The notes: generated by a model not told the origin, from the letters alone. Shown: positions 7,037 to 16,271, counted from the first letter of the stretch. The stretch: 42,894 nt of DNA from Tenacibaculum sp. (GCA_020629275.1 JAHDDQ010000025.1:1-42894), one strand, 5' to 3'. Numbers and translations are program-made.

Positions 7037-7501
7037 ATGTCAAAAAAGATAAAATTAACCGTATTATTTTTAATCCTAAATTTTGCTAGTTTAGCCATAG
7101 GCAGTTGGTTAATGGATGATGGACCACGAGACATTTGGTATCAGAATCTTACTAAGGCACCTTGGACACCACCAGGTTGGGTATTTGGAGCTGCTTGGTC
7201 TTTTATCATGATATGCTTCTCAATATACCTTGCTAATTTATTTTTAAAACAACAAGACTCTAATGCAACTTTTGTTTATTGTATTCAGCTGGTCTTAAAT
7301 ATAAGCTGGAATTATGCCTTTTTTAATCAGCACCAGATAGCCTTAGGCCTTATAATACTTTTATTATTAAATATAGTACTCAGCTATTTCTTTTTCAGTC
7401 TAAGTAAAAACATAACTAAAATTAGATTGCTCTTACTTCCATACATGATATGGATGTGTATTGCAACATCACTAAACTTATATATTTTAATTCATAATTA
7501 A
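7037..7501 (+). CDS. tspO: TspO/MBR family tryptophan-rich sensory membrane protein
   Basis: The 154-residue protein has five predicted membrane helices and the family signature Trp-Thr-Pro-Pro-Gly-Trp-Val-Phe-Gly at 43-51, followed by a Trp in the next helix. TspO proteins bind and help break down porphyrins and act in stress control; the bacterial ones are often linked to light or oxygen responses. It lies 6 bases after the glutathione peroxidase gene and its stop at 7499-7501 directly abuts the ATG of the next gene at 7502, so it is clearly co-transcribed. The company of a photolyase and a peroxidase fits a porphyrin/light stress role, as inference. Confidence 0.9.
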   Translation: MSKKIKLTVLFLILNFASLAIGSWLMDDGPRDIWYQNLTKAPWTPPGWVFGAAWSFIMICFSIYLANLFLKQQDSNATFVYCIQLVLNISWNYAFFNQHQIALGLIILLLLNIVLSYFFFSLSKNITKIRLLLLPYMIWMCIATSLNLYILIHN

Positions 7502-7969
7502 ATGAAAATATACAGATTACATAAGAAACAGAATTTACCCATCACTATAGATAAAGCTTGGGACTTTTTATCAAGTCCAAAAAATTTGAAAACAATTACA
7601 CCAGAGTATATGGGATTCAATATTATTTCTGGAGCAGACAGACCAATGTATGCAGGTCAAATTATACAATATATAGTTACTCCCATACTCGGAATAAAAA
7701 CAAAATGGGTAACTGAAATAACTCACGTTGCACACAAGGAGTATTTTGTTGACGAGCAACGTTTTGGCCCCTATGCTTTATGGCATCATAAACATTTTAT
7801 TAAAGAAATTCCTGGGGGTGTTGAAATGGAAGATATTATTGATTATAAAGTTCCTATGGGAATCTTAGGGCAATTAGTGCACCCTTTTTTAGTAGCACCT
7901 AAATTAAATGAAATCTTCGAACACCGTCAGAAAAAATTAATTGAGCTTTTTGGTGAATACAATGGATAA
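7502..7969 (+). CDS. SRPBCC (START-like) family protein
   Basis: The 155-residue protein has the layout of the SRPBCC ligand-binding fold: an N-terminal strand, an 'Ala-Trp-Asp-Phe-Leu-Ser-Ser-Pro-x-Asn-Leu' helix near 23-33 and a long amphipathic C-terminal helix ending in the charged tail. No signal peptide or membrane helix is seen. Relatives occur as stand-alone proteins or fused to nucleotide-sugar epimerases, and are often beside photolyases in marine bacteria; the ligand is unknown. Its start codon follows the tspO stop with no gap, and its last 8 bases overlap the start of the photolyase gene, so it is translationally coupled to both. Confidence 0.8.
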   Translation: MKIYRLHKKQNLPITIDKAWDFLSSPKNLKTITPEYMGFNIISGADRPMYAGQIIQYIVTPILGIKTKWVTEITHVAHKEYFVDEQRFGPYALWHHKHFIKEIPGGVEMEDIIDYKVPMGILGQLVHPFLVAPKLNEIFEHRQKKLIELFGEYNG

Positions 7970-9266
7970 AAAAACAATATTTTGGTTTCGACGCGATTTG
8001 CGTTTAGAAGACAACCATGGACTATTTAAAGCACTTCAGCATGGGAATGTACTACCCATATTTATTTTTGATACAGAAATCTTAGAAAAATTACCTAAGG
8101 ATGATGCAAGAGTAAATTTTATACACGAACAGCTTAGCGACATAAATAATAAACTTAAAGATTCAAAACGTAAAGTTCATATTTTTCATGGAACTCCGAT
8201 TTCTATATTCAAAGAATTGATCAAAGATCATAGCGTGGACAGTGTTTTTACAAATCGTGACTACGAACCTTACGCGATCAAAAGAGATAAAGAAATTGAA
8301 ACATTTCTAAACTCAAAAAATATTACATTCAATACGAATAAAGATCATGTTATTTTTGAAGAAAGTGAAGTCGTAAAAGATGACAATTCAGCTTACAAGG
8401 TATATACTCCATATTCAAAAAAATGGTTATCCAAATTTAATGTAAACCTTCTTGAAAAATATCCATCCGAAGATTTATTAGATAATATTATAACAACCGA
8501 AGAATTCTCTTTCTTATCATTAAACGAATTAGGTTTTGAAGAAGCTTCTATTAAGGTTCCTCCTTTTAACACTAATTCAAAGTTGATTAATGAGTATGAA
8601 GAAACTCGCAATTTCCCAGCAATTAAAGGAACCTCAAAATTGGGGCCTCATTTACGTTTTGGAACATTATCTGTCAGAAAAGCGGTAAAAGAAGCAAGAC
8701 AAAGTGATAATATTACCTTTTTAAAAGAACTTATTTGGAGAGAATTTTTTATGCATATTCTCTGGCATTTTCCACATACCACAACCAAAGCATTTAAACC
8801 TAAATACGACACTATTATATGGAGAAATAACGAAAAGGAATTTGAAAAGTGGTGTAAGGGAGAAACAGGTTATCCGTTAGTAGATGCAGGAATGCGAGAG
8901 TTAAACACTACTGGATTCATGCACAACAGAGTACGAATGTTAGTGGGTAGCTTTTTATGTAAACATTTATTAATTGACTGGAGATGGGGTGAAGCATATT
9001 TTGCCGAAAAACTCCTAGATTATGAATTAGCTAGTAATGTAGGAAATTGGCAATGGGTTGCAGGATGTGGCGTAGATGCTTCTCCTTATTTTAGAATCTT
9101 TAATCCAACCACCCAAATTAAAAAATTTGATAAAGATTTGAAATATATAAGTACATGGGTACCCAACTTTCAAGAACTAACTTACCCTTCAGAAATTGTT
9201 GATCATAAATTTGCACGTGAAAGATGCCTAACCACTTACAAAGAAGCTTTAAATAAAGAAACCTAA
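7962..9266 (+). CDS. phrB: Deoxyribodipyrimidine photolyase / cryptochrome family
   Basis: I start this at the ATG at 7962 (434 residues), which gives the standard N-terminus Phe-Trp-Phe-Arg-Arg-Asp-Leu-Arg-Leu-x-Asp-Asn; a TTG at 7941 would add seven residues of no known pattern. The N-terminal alpha/beta antenna domain covers roughly 1-130 and the FAD-binding helical domain roughly 200-434. Key motifs are Gly-Pro-His-Leu-Arg-Phe-Gly, Gly-Tyr-Pro-Leu-Val-Asp-Ala-Gly-Met-Arg-Glu, Phe-Met-His-Asn-Arg, Asp-Trp-Arg-Trp-Gly-Glu and Asn362-Trp-Gln-Trp, followed by Asp-Ala-Ser-Pro-Tyr-Phe-Arg-Ile-Phe-Asn-Pro. The enzyme would use blue light to reverse pyrimidine dimers. It is the last gene of the peroxidase-tspO-SRPBCC run. 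A cryptochrome function cannot be excluded by sequence alone. Confidence 0.9.
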   Translation: MDKKTIFWFRRDLRLEDNHGLFKALQHGNVLPIFIFDTEILEKLPKDDARVNFIHEQLSDINNKLKDSKRKVHIFHGTPISIFKELIKDHSVDSVFTNRDYEPYAIKRDKEIETFLNSKNITFNTNKDHVIFEESEVVKDDNSAYKVYTPYSKKWLSKFNVNLLEKYPSEDLLDNIITTEEFSFLSLNELGFEEASIKVPPFNTNSKLINEYEETRNFPAIKGTSKLGPHLRFGTLSVRKAVKEARQSDNITFLKELIWREFFMHILWHFPHTTTKAFKPKYDTIIWRNNEKEFEKWCKGETGYPLVDAGMRELNTTGFMHNRVRMLVGSFLCKHLLIDWRWGEAYFAEKLLDYELASNVGNWQWVAGCGVDASPYFRIFNPTTQIKKFDKDLKYISTWVPNFQELTYPSEIVDHKFARERCLTTYKEALNKET

Positions 9267-9330
9267 TAATAGCACACATCGTAATTCTATTTTGTTTATT
9301 TTTAAGTCATTAACCTAAAACTAAAATATA

Positions 9331-9693
9331 ATGACCACAAAAGAAGTAGCTAATAAATGGGCCACAATGTGTAGAAATGGAAAAAACTTAGATTGTATTC
9401 ATGAACTTTATGCTGAAAATGTAACAAGTAGAGAAATGCCTGGAGTACCCAAAGGTGAAATTGTTTCTGGTAAAGAAAATGTCTTGAATAAAAGTAAGGA
9501 ATGGCTCGATAATGTAATTGAATTTCATAGTAATGAAATTTCTGAACCTGTAATAGCAGAAAATCATTTTACTTCCAAAATGTCATTTGATATCACTTTT
9601 AAAGATAGAGGAAGACAACAAATGGAAGAAGTTTGTGTATTTGAAGTATCTAATGGTAAAATAACTAATGAACAGTTTTTTTACACTATGTAA
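9331..9693 (+). CDS. SnoaL-like / NTF2-fold protein, unknown function
   Basis: This is a 120-residue cytoplasmic protein. It follows the SnoaL/NTF2-like pattern: an N-terminal helix with a conserved 'Ala-x-x-Trp' start, a segment 'Leu-Tyr-Ala-Glu-Asn-Val' near 31-36, then strands ending in Phe-Glu-Val-Ser-Asn-Gly-Lys-Ile-x-x-Glu-Gln-Phe-Phe. Such small cone-shaped barrels bind small ligands or act as isomerases or cyclases; no catalytic residue can be assigned. It lies 64 bases downstream of the photolyase gene on the same strand and may be transcribed with it or alone. Confidence 0.75.
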   Translation: MTTKEVANKWATMCRNGKNLDCIHELYAENVTSREMPGVPKGEIVSGKENVLNKSKEWLDNVIEFHSNEISEPVIAENHFTSKMSFDITFKDRGRQQMEEVCVFEVSNGKITNEQFFYTM

Positions 9694-9727
9694 AATACTC
9701 TACGAAACCTTTCCAATTAAAATATAA

Positions 9728-9757
9728 CAAGGCCGGAGCATACAAGTTTCGGCTTTG
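9728..9757 (+). terminator. Weak hairpin, possible terminator
   Basis: Arms CAAGGCCG (9728-9735) and CGGCTTTG (9750-9757) pair with one G-U, and three further pairs can form inside. The T run after the hairpin is poor, so termination is uncertain. It lies 35 bases after the SnoaL-like gene in a 234-base gap that otherwise shows nothing I can name. Confidence 0.35.
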
Positions 9758-9927
9758 CTGCTTAATTTCTCACTAATAAATAACGAGACTGTAGTTTTCT
9801 ATATTTCTAGATAAACATGAATAGTATATGTATATTAAGTTAGTGAAGCAGTTAATTTTTCGCTTCAAAACTTGAAAAAAACCTTAATATTCAGTATCTT
9901 AAGAAGAGAATTTTAATCCGTTATATT

Positions 9928-10761
9928 ATGAAAAAAATATTAGTTCCTATAGATTTCTCTGATTATTCAGAGAATGCATTAATAACAGCAGCAAATTTTG
10001 CAAAAAAATTCAATTTTGAATTAGTAATTGTACACATGCTAGAATTAGCAAATACTGTAATTACAAGTACAGGTATTTCAGCAAAAGAAACTGTTTTTTA
10101 CCTGAAACTTACCGAGAAAAAATTAAATGAATTTCTTGATAAAGAATATTTAAAAGGTCTAAAAATCACTCCAATTATTAAACATTATAAAATGTTTAGC
10201 GAGCTCAACGAACTTAGTAAGGAAGAAGATATCTCTTTAATCATAATGGGTTCTCAAGGGGCAAGTGGCTTCAAAGAAATATTTATTGGTTCTAATGCAC
10301 AAAAAGTTATTCGACATTCAGATATCCCTATTCTAGTAATTAAAGAGGAGCCTAAACTATCTTTCAATAACGCAATATTTGCTTGTGATTTCTCGGAAGA
10401 ATCTATAAGCGCTTATAAAAAAGCTAGAAAGTTTGCTAAATCTATTGATTGTAAGATGAAAATGGTATTTGTTAATACACCTTCTAAATCATTTAAAAGT
10501 TCTTCGGAAATGAGAGAAATAGTGAAAACTTTCTTTGAGAAAGCGCAAACAAGTGCAAATTATATTGAAGATGTTATGTATACCTCTGATTATACCATAG
10601 AAGCTGGTATTATTAATTTTGCTAAAAAACATAATGCAGATATCATTGCTATGGCTACACATGGCCGTAAAGGATTGGCTCATTTTTTTGACGGTAGTAT
10701 TACAGAAGATGTTGCCAATCACTCTAGCCTACCTGTATTATCCTTTAAAATAGGGTCTTAA
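9928..10761 (+). CDS. Universal stress protein with two UspA domains
   Basis: The 277-residue protein is made of two tandem UspA domains (about 1-140 and 146-277), as is common in Bacteroidota. The first domain carries the full nucleotide-binding pattern Gly-x2-Gly-x9-Gly-Ser (Gly108, Gly111, Gly121, Ser122). In the second the same motif reads Ala243-x2-Gly246-x9-Gly256-Ser257, so the first glycine is lost and ATP binding there may be weaker. UspA proteins are cytoplasmic factors that help survival under starvation and stress; partners are unknown. It is monocistronic, between the stress cluster and the tRNA-Thr gene. Confidence 0.92.
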   Translation: MKKILVPIDFSDYSENALITAANFAKKFNFELVIVHMLELANTVITSTGISAKETVFYLKLTEKKLNEFLDKEYLKGLKITPIIKHYKMFSELNELSKEEDISLIIMGSQGASGFKEIFIGSNAQKVIRHSDIPILVIKEEPKLSFNNAIFACDFSEESISAYKKARKFAKSIDCKMKMVFVNTPSKSFKSSSEMREIVKTFFEKAQTSANYIEDVMYTSDYTIEAGIINFAKKHNADIIAMATHGRKGLAHFFDGSITEDVANHSSLPVLSFKIGS

Positions 10762-10792
10762 AACTAAGTTTAAAAAAAAATAAAAAAAAGTT

Positions 10793-10822
10793 TTTGCAGT
10801 TTTAAAAAACATTCTATATTTG
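10793..10822 (+). promoter_or_regulatory. Promoter of the tRNA-Thr gene
   Basis: TTTG at 10793-10796 and TATATTTG at 10815-10822, separated by 18 bases, match the Bacteroidota promoter form (TTG, 17-23 bases, TAnnTTTG) exactly. The tRNA begins 18 bases after the -7 box. This is the clearest promoter in the window. Confidence 0.8.
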
Positions 10823-10840
10823 CCACGCAAAAAAAGCAAT

Positions 10841-10914
10841 GCCGATGTAGCTCAGCTGGCTAGAGCAGCTGATTTGTAATCAGCAGGTCGTGGGTTCGAG
10901 TCCCTCCATCGGCT
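10841..10914 (+). tRNA. tRNA-Thr (anticodon TGT)
   Basis: All four arms can be folded. The acceptor stem pairs GCCGATG (10841-10847) with CATCGGC (10907-10913), with T at the discriminator position. The D arm follows with the GCTC..GAGC stem, the anticodon stem is GCTGA/TCAGC around the loop TTTGTAA, and the T arm carries GGTTCGAGTCC. The anticodon is TGT, read as UGU, so it carries threonine and reads ACA. The 3' CCA is not encoded, so it must be added after transcription. It is a single tRNA followed by its own terminator. Confidence 0.97.
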
Positions 10915-10920
10915 CAAATT

Positions 10921-10947
10921 AAAAAGACATCTAATCGATGTCTTTTT
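10921..10947 (+). terminator. Rho-independent terminator after tRNA-Thr
   Basis: AAAAAGACATC (10921-10931) pairs with GATGTCTTTTT (10937-10947) around a 5-base loop and runs into further T residues. It starts seven bases after the tRNA end and separates the tRNA from the udk operon. Confidence 0.9.
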
Positions 10948-10964
10948 TTATGCCTTAAATTTTC

Positions 10965-10972
10965 TAAATTTG
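10965..10972 (+). promoter_or_regulatory. Candidate -7 box for the udk operon
   Basis: TAAATTTG matches TAnnTTTG and lies 19 bases before the udk start, just after the tRNA terminator. The -33 element is not clear, since the expected place falls in the terminator T run. Confidence 0.45.
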
Positions 10973-10991
10973 CTCATATAACATCTCTTAA

Positions 10992-11606
10992 ATGAAAAAT
11001 ACATTTATAATTGGTATTGCTGGAGGAACTGGTAGTGGTAAAACTACGGTGGTTAATCAAATTATTAACGAATTACCGCCTAATGAGGTTTGTGTTATTT
11101 CTCAAGATTCATACTATAAAGAAACTAACAATTTAACCTACGATGAAAGAACAAAAATAAACTTCGACCACCCAAGAGCTATTGACTTTGAGTTATTAGT
11201 TAATCATTTAACAAAACTCAAAAACGATGAAGTCATCGAACAACCAATATATTCATTTGTTACACACAATAGAACAAAAGATACTATTAACACGCACCCT
11301 AGAAAGGTCGTTATTGTAGAAGGAATTCTTATCTTTAACAACAAAGCACTAAGAGACCTGTGTGATATTAAAGTATTTGTACATGCAGATGCTGACGAAC
11401 GATTAATTCGACGAATGAAACGAGATATTACAGAAAGAGGAAGAGACATCGAAGAGGTTTTAAATAGATATCAAGATACTTTAAAGCCAATGCACGAAGA
11501 ATTCATCGAACCTACAAAAAATTTTGCTGATATAATTATTCCTAATGACCGATACAACACCGTTGCCATAGATATCGTTAAAACTGTAATAAGCGAACGT
11601 TTATAA
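10992..11606 (+). CDS. udk: Uridine kinase
   Basis: The 204-residue cytoplasmic protein has the uridine/cytidine kinase length and pattern. The P-loop is Gly-Gly-Thr-Gly-Ser-Gly-Lys-Thr at 11-18, followed by Gln-Asp-Ser-Tyr-Tyr near 38-42 and Phe-Asp-His-Pro near 57-60, both typical of this family, and Val-Glu-Gly-Ile-Leu near 109-113. It phosphorylates uridine and cytidine to UMP and CMP in pyrimidine salvage. It heads a very tight operon: the divIC-like gene starts one base after its stop. The pairing of udk with a divisome gene is a known flavobacterial arrangement as far as I recall; I did not check it. Confidence 0.93.
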   Translation: MKNTFIIGIAGGTGSGKTTVVNQIINELPPNEVCVISQDSYYKETNNLTYDERTKINFDHPRAIDFELLVNHLTKLKNDEVIEQPIYSFVTHNRTKDTINTHPRKVVIVEGILIFNNKALRDLCDIKVFVHADADERLIRRMKRDITERGRDIEEVLNRYQDTLKPMHEEFIEPTKNFADIIIPNDRYNTVAIDIVKTVISERL

Positions 11607-11607
11607 T

Positions 11608-11931
11608 ATGAATTTAAAATCAATCCAAAAAAAGCCTCTGTTTAAAATAATAACAAATATTTATGTTATTATTTTGTCGGTATTTGTAATATGGATGCTC
11701 TTTTTTGATGAAAATTCATATCTTAACCATAGAGAATTCGACAACGAAATCAATGAGCTTGAAAACTGGATCGTTTATCATAAAAAACAGATAGCTGAAG
11801 ATAGAGAGATGATAAAAAAACTTCAAGATTCTTTAGAACTTGAAAGATTTGCTAGAGAAAAGTACTTAATGAAAAAGAAAAATGAAGATATTTACATTAT
11901 TGAATTTGATACAATAGAAGATAATGAATAG
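11608..11931 (+). CDS. FtsB/DivIC-like septum formation initiator
   Basis: The 107-residue protein has a short basic cytoplasmic start, one membrane helix (about 14-33) and a charged coiled coil (about 43-85), with the Glu-x-Phe/Ala-Arg-Glu-Lys-Tyr element after it (Phe-Ala-Arg-Glu-Lys-Tyr-Leu-Met). This is the form of FtsB/DivIC proteins, which act with FtsL and FtsQ in the division septum. It lies one base after udk and overlaps the next gene, mutA, by 8 bases. Calls on such small single-helix proteins rest on the pattern alone, but the layout is typical. Confidence 0.82.
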   Translation: MNLKSIQKKPLFKIITNIYVIILSVFVIWMLFFDENSYLNHREFDNEINELENWIVYHKKQIAEDREMIKKLQDSLELERFAREKYLMKKKNEDIYIIEFDTIEDNE

Positions 11932-13273
11932 TTATTTATTTAACGATTTTGAGCGTATAACTCACAAAGTTTGGAAACAAAAAATCCAAGCTGATTTAAA
12001 AGGATTAGATTATAACGATAATTTACTTTGGAAAACCAGTGATGGTATAGTTGTAAAACCTTTTTATACAAAGGAGGACAGAACTGGACAGGAAATCCTA
12101 ACTTCTGAAAATAATTTTAATATCTGTCAGACTATCTACGTAGACAAAGAAGATATTGCAAACGGTTTAGCTAAAGACGCCCTACTTAGAGGTGCAAACG
12201 CTATTGAGTTCGAGGCTAATAATGAATTTGATTTTAGAGTATTACTCAAAAATATAGATACGAAAGAAATATCAATCTTTTTTAAGCTCAACTTTCTTTC
12301 TCCTAATTTTATTAAAGAACTAGCCAGTTTTGTAAATTCTCAAAATCTCTTCTTTAATATCGACACTATAGGAAACCTAGCTAAAACTGGAAATTGGTTT
12401 TTTAATCTTAAAGAAGACCATAAAAAATTTGAAGATATCATTACAGCTACACAAAATAGCATTTGTGTAAATGCTTCTATTTATAAAAATGATGGAGCAA
12501 ATATAGTTCAACAGTTAGCTTATGCTTTAGCACATGCGAATGAGTACTTAAATAATTTCGGTGCAACTGCTGCTGCAAAAATTCACTTTAACTTTTCTAT
12601 TGGTAGTAATTATTTTTTTGAAATTGCAAAGGTTAGAGCTTTTCGAATATTATGGAAATCTTTGTTGCATCAATATAATATTGAAAATACTATTCCACAT
12701 ATCTTTACACAACCTACTTTAAGGAATAAAACATTGTATGACTATAATGTTAATATGCTTCGCACAACTTCCGAATGTATGAGTGCTATTTTGGGTGGGA
12801 GTAATACTATTTCCAATGTTTCTTATGATGAAATATTTCATAAATCAAATGAATTCGGTGAACGTGTTTCTAGAAATCAACTTTTAATTTTAAATGAAGA
12901 AAGTGGCTTTAACAATGCACAAAATTTTGCTGATGGAACTTATTATATTGAAAGCATTACAAATCAATTAGCAGAAAAAGCTTTAGTCGTTTTTAAATTA
13001 ATTGAAGAAGGAGGTGGCTTTCTAAAACAGTTAAAAGAAGGAATTATTCAAAAAAAGATAACCGAGACTGCCCAAAAAGAGCAAGAGCTTTTTGACACTA
13101 ATAAGCTGGTATTATTAGGGACAAATACTATTCAAAACGAAAATGATAGTATGAAGAATGACTTGGAGCTATTTCCTTTTGTTAAAAAACGAGTTGAGAA
13201 AACATTGCTGCAACCTATTATTCAAAAAAGATTAGCAGAAAAACTGGAACAAGAACGACTGGATAATGAATAG
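11924..13273 (+). CDS. mutA: Methylmalonyl-CoA mutase, small subunit
   Basis: The 449-residue protein matches the small, non-catalytic subunit of methylmalonyl-CoA mutase. It keeps the mutase barrel (with the 'Trp-x-x-[11 protein letters not shown]' N-terminal element and the later 'Asn-Met-Leu-Arg-Thr-Thr-Ser-Glu' segment) but has no cobalamin-binding Asp-x-His-x-x-Gly motif at its C-terminus. With MutB it interconverts succinyl-CoA and methylmalonyl-CoA in propionate/branched-chain degradation. It overlaps the preceding gene and the mutB start by 8 bases each, showing tight translational coupling. Confidence 0.93.
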   Translation: MNSYLFNDFERITHKVWKQKIQADLKGLDYNDNLLWKTSDGIVVKPFYTKEDRTGQEILTSENNFNICQTIYVDKEDIANGLAKDALLRGANAIEFEANNEFDFRVLLKNIDTKEISIFFKLNFLSPNFIKELASFVNSQNLFFNIDTIGNLAKTGNWFFNLKEDHKKFEDIITATQNSICVNASIYKNDGANIVQQLAYALAHANEYLNNFGATAAAKIHFNFSIGSNYFFEIAKVRAFRILWKSLLHQYNIENTIPHIFTQPTLRNKTLYDYNVNMLRTTSECMSAILGGSNTISNVSYDEIFHKSNEFGERVSRNQLLILNEESGFNNAQNFADGTYYIESITNQLAEKALVVFKLIEEGGGFLKQLKEGIIQKKITETAQKEQELFDTNKLVLLGTNTIQNENDSMKNDLELFPFVKKRVEKTLLQPIIQKRLAEKLEQERLDNE

Positions 13274-15329
13274 AAAAGATATATCAAAAATAAAGTTACC
13301 GGATAACACCAATATTAATACTGAAAGCTTTCCACATGAAGATTTTGTTGCTGGTATTGCTCCAAATTTACGTGGACCTTACTCTACCATGTACGTGAGA
13401 AGACCTTGGACAATTCGACAGTATGCAGGTTTTTCAACAGCTGAAGAAAGTAATGCATTTTATAGAAGAAATTTGGCCGCTGGTCAAAAAGGTCTTTCAG
13501 TTGCTTTTGATTTAGCCACACATAGAGGTTATGATTCAGATCATGATCGTGTACAAGGCGATGTTGGTAAAGCTGGTGTTGCAATTGATTCTGTTGAGGA
13601 TATGAAAGTACTCTTCGATCAAATACCACTTGATAAAATGTCTGTTTCGATGACAATGAATGGTGCAGTATTACCTATTCTTGCTTTCTACATTGTTGCT
13701 GCTGAAGAACAAGGTGTAAGTCCAGAAAAACTTTCAGGTACGATTCAAAACGATATTTTGAAGGAGTTTATGGTTCGTAACACATATATTTATCCTCCTA
13801 CTCCATCTATGAAAATTATTGCTGATATTTTTGAGTACACCAGTAATAATATGCCTAAATTCAATTCTATTTCTATTTCAGGCTATCATATGCAAGAAGC
13901 TGGTGCAACTCCAGAAATAGAACTCGCATATACACTTGCAGACGGATTAGAATACATTAAAACTGGTTTAGCTGCTGGTATGAAAATTGACTCCTTCGCT
14001 CCTCGCCTATCCTTTTTTTGGGCTATTGGCATGAATCATTTTACTGAAATTGCTAAAATGAGAGCTGGAAGAATGCTGTGGGCAAAAATAGTAAAGCAGT
14101 TTAATCCTAAAAATCCTAAATCACTGGCCTTAAGAACGCACTGCCAAACTAGTGGTTGGAGTTTAACCGAGCAAGATCCTTTTAATAACGTAGCACGAAC
14201 TACAATTGAAGCTATGGCTGCTGCATTTGGCGGAACACAAAGTTTACATACGAATGCATTAGATGAAGCTATTGCTTTACCTACTGACTTTTCAGCTAGA
14301 ATAGCTAGAAATACGCAAATTTACTTACAGCAAGAAACTAACATTACTAAAACCGTAGATCCTTGGGCTGGTAGTTATCATTTAGAAAAACTAACTGAAG
14401 ATATTGCTAACAAAGCATGGAAGCTTATAGAAGAAGTTGATGAATTAGGTGGAATGACTAAAGCTATTGAAAAAGGAATTCCTAAAATGAGAATTGAGGA
14501 AGCTGCAGCTATAAAGCAAGCTCGAATAGATAGTGGGCAAGATGTTATCGTTGGTGTTAATAAATACCAACTGAAAGAAGAAGATCCATTGCATATTTTA
14601 GAAGTAGACAATGAAGCGGTAAGACAATCACAAATTGATCGATTGAATGAAATAAAGGCTAAAAGAGATAACGCTGCTGTTGCGAAATCTTTAGACAACT
14701 TAACAGCATGTGCAAAATCTAATCAAGGTAATTTACTAGACCTAGCCGTTAAAGCTGCCAAATTGAGAGCTACTTTAGGAGAAATTTCCGATGCTCTAGA
14801 AAAGGTTTTTGATCGTCATAAAGCTGTTCATAAAACAATTTCAGGAGTGTATAGTAAAGAAATAAAAGACGATTCGTTATTTAAAAAAGCTAGTGAATTA
14901 GCAGATCAATTCTCTAGCCTAGAAGGAAGGAGACCTCGAATAATGATTGCTAAATTAGGTCAGGACGGTCATGACAGAGGAGCAAAAGTAGTTGCTACTG
15001 GATATGCAGATTTAGGTTTTGATGTAGATATTGGCCCTCTTTTTCAAACACCAAAAGAAGCTGCTAAACAAGCAACAGAAAACGATGTTCATATCCTAGG
15101 TATTTCATCGCTTGCTGCAGGACATAAAACATTGGTTCCACAGGTAATTGAAGAACTTAAAAATTACGGACGAGAGGATATTATGGTAATTGTTGGGGGT
15201 GTTATCCCTGCACAAGATTATCAATTTTTATTTGATTCAGGTGCTGTTGGTGTTTTTGGGCCTGGAACTAAAATTGCTCAAGCAGCAATTGATTTACTTG
15301 AAATTTTAATTGATAGTATTGAAGAATAA
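13266..15329 (+). CDS. mutB: Methylmalonyl-CoA mutase, large (catalytic) subunit
   Basis: The 687-residue protein has the mutase barrel domain (about 40-520) and the C-terminal cobalamin-binding domain. The B12 motif Asp-x-His-x-x-Gly is Asp567-Gly-His569-Asp-Arg-Gly572, where His569 would be the lower axial cobalt ligand. The substrate-binding pattern includes Thr-Met-Tyr-Val-Arg-Arg-Pro-Trp-Thr near the N-terminus and [12 protein letters not shown] in the barrel. It works as a heterodimer with MutA in the adjacent gene. The psd gene follows after a single base. Confidence 0.96.
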   Translation: MNRKDISKIKLPDNTNINTESFPHEDFVAGIAPNLRGPYSTMYVRRPWTIRQYAGFSTAEESNAFYRRNLAAGQKGLSVAFDLATHRGYDSDHDRVQGDVGKAGVAIDSVEDMKVLFDQIPLDKMSVSMTMNGAVLPILAFYIVAAEEQGVSPEKLSGTIQNDILKEFMVRNTYIYPPTPSMKIIADIFEYTSNNMPKFNSISISGYHMQEAGATPEIELAYTLADGLEYIKTGLAAGMKIDSFAPRLSFFWAIGMNHFTEIAKMRAGRMLWAKIVKQFNPKNPKSLALRTHCQTSGWSLTEQDPFNNVARTTIEAMAAAFGGTQSLHTNALDEAIALPTDFSARIARNTQIYLQQETNITKTVDPWAGSYHLEKLTEDIANKAWKLIEEVDELGGMTKAIEKGIPKMRIEEAAAIKQARIDSGQDVIVGVNKYQLKEEDPLHILEVDNEAVRQSQIDRLNEIKAKRDNAAVAKSLDNLTACAKSNQGNLLDLAVKAAKLRATLGEISDALEKVFDRHKAVHKTISGVYSKEIKDDSLFKKASELADQFSSLEGRRPRIMIAKLGQDGHDRGAKVVATGYADLGFDVDIGPLFQTPKEAAKQATENDVHILGISSLAAGHKTLVPQVIEELKNYGREDIMVIVGGVIPAQDYQFLFDSGAVGVFGPGTKIAQAAIDLLEILIDSIEE

Positions 15330-15330
15330 T

Positions 15331-16209
15331 ATGGAAATTAAATTTATTGATAGAGCATCTGGAGAAATTAAAATAGAAAAACCACCAGGGGAAGGTTTTC
15401 TAAAATTATTATACAACAATCCATTAGGAAAAATAGCTTTACTCCCTATAGTTAAGAGGAAATTCTTATCTAATTGGTATGGAAAAAAAATGGATAGCCC
15501 TTCCTCAGTAGAAAAAATAATACCATTTGTTAACAACCTCGGGATTGACATGTCCGAAGCACAAAAAAAAATTGAAGAATTTAACTCTTTTAATGATTTT
15601 TTCTATAGAAAATTAAAACCTAGCGCTAGACCGATTGGTAACGACTTTATAGCTCCTGGGGATGGAAAGTTACTTGCTTTTGAAAATATTTCAGAGCTAT
15701 CAAACTTCTTTATAAAAGGCAGAGAATTTACATTAGAAGAATTTTTGAACGATAGTATTTTAGCTAAAAAACATCAAAACTCCTCTCTACTTATTTTAAG
15801 GTTAGCACCTAATGATTATCATCGCTTTCACTTCCCATATGATGGAATTCCATCAACTGTTACAAAAATTAAAGGAGATTATCTATCTGTTTCTCCCTAT
15901 GCATTAGCTGCTAATTTCACACGGGTTTTTTGTAGAAATAAAAGAGAACACTGTACATTACAAACAGAAAATAAAGGAGATATTTTACTTGTTCCTGTTG
16001 GTGCAACTATGGTTGGTAGTATTATTGAAACATATACTCCAAATACAAAAGTTACTAAAGGAGATGAAATGGGATATTTTGAATTCGGTGGATCTACCAT
16101 TGTACTACTGATTAACAAGAATAAAATAACCATCGATAAAGATATCATTAGCAATACTAAAAATGGAATTGAAACATTTGTTAAAATGGGAGAAAAAATA
16201 GGTAAATAA
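15331..16209 (+). CDS. psd: Phosphatidylserine decarboxylase proenzyme
   Basis: I start at the ATG at 15331 (292 residues), one base after the mutB stop; a TTG start at 15310 would overlap mutB. The enzyme makes phosphatidylethanolamine from phosphatidylserine at the inner membrane. The self-cleavage motif is Gly-Gly-Ser-Thr at 253-256, where Ser255 would become the pyruvoyl group; Asp111 (Ala-Pro-Gly-Asp-Gly) and His164 plus His167 (Asn-Asp-Tyr-His-Arg-Phe-His) are at the usual places for the catalytic triad. The length fits the full-length proenzyme class, not the short Archaeal/Rhizobium type. It ends the udk-divIC-mutA-mutB-psd operon. Confidence 0.93.
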   Translation: MEIKFIDRASGEIKIEKPPGEGFLKLLYNNPLGKIALLPIVKRKFLSNWYGKKMDSPSSVEKIIPFVNNLGIDMSEAQKKIEEFNSFNDFFYRKLKPSARPIGNDFIAPGDGKLLAFENISELSNFFIKGREFTLEEFLNDSILAKKHQNSSLLILRLAPNDYHRFHFPYDGIPSTVTKIKGDYLSVSPYALAANFTRVFCRNKREHCTLQTENKGDILLVPVGATMVGSIIETYTPNTKVTKGDEMGYFEFGGSTIVLLINKNKITIDKDIISNTKNGIETFVKMGEKIGK

Positions 16210-16271
16210 ATCTCCTTAATTTCTATTTAGTCTAAACACTAAAAAACAATCCGTTTAAGCCAGTAATTCAT

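Noticed and set aside
9728..9757. A riboswitch in the gap before the universal stress gene
   Set aside because: Only one imperfect hairpin is visible, with no conserved junction of any known riboswitch class.
13384..14698. Long antisense frames across mutB and similar frames opposite other genes
   Set aside because: They are opposite strong, complete genes, have atypical composition and no start or family support.
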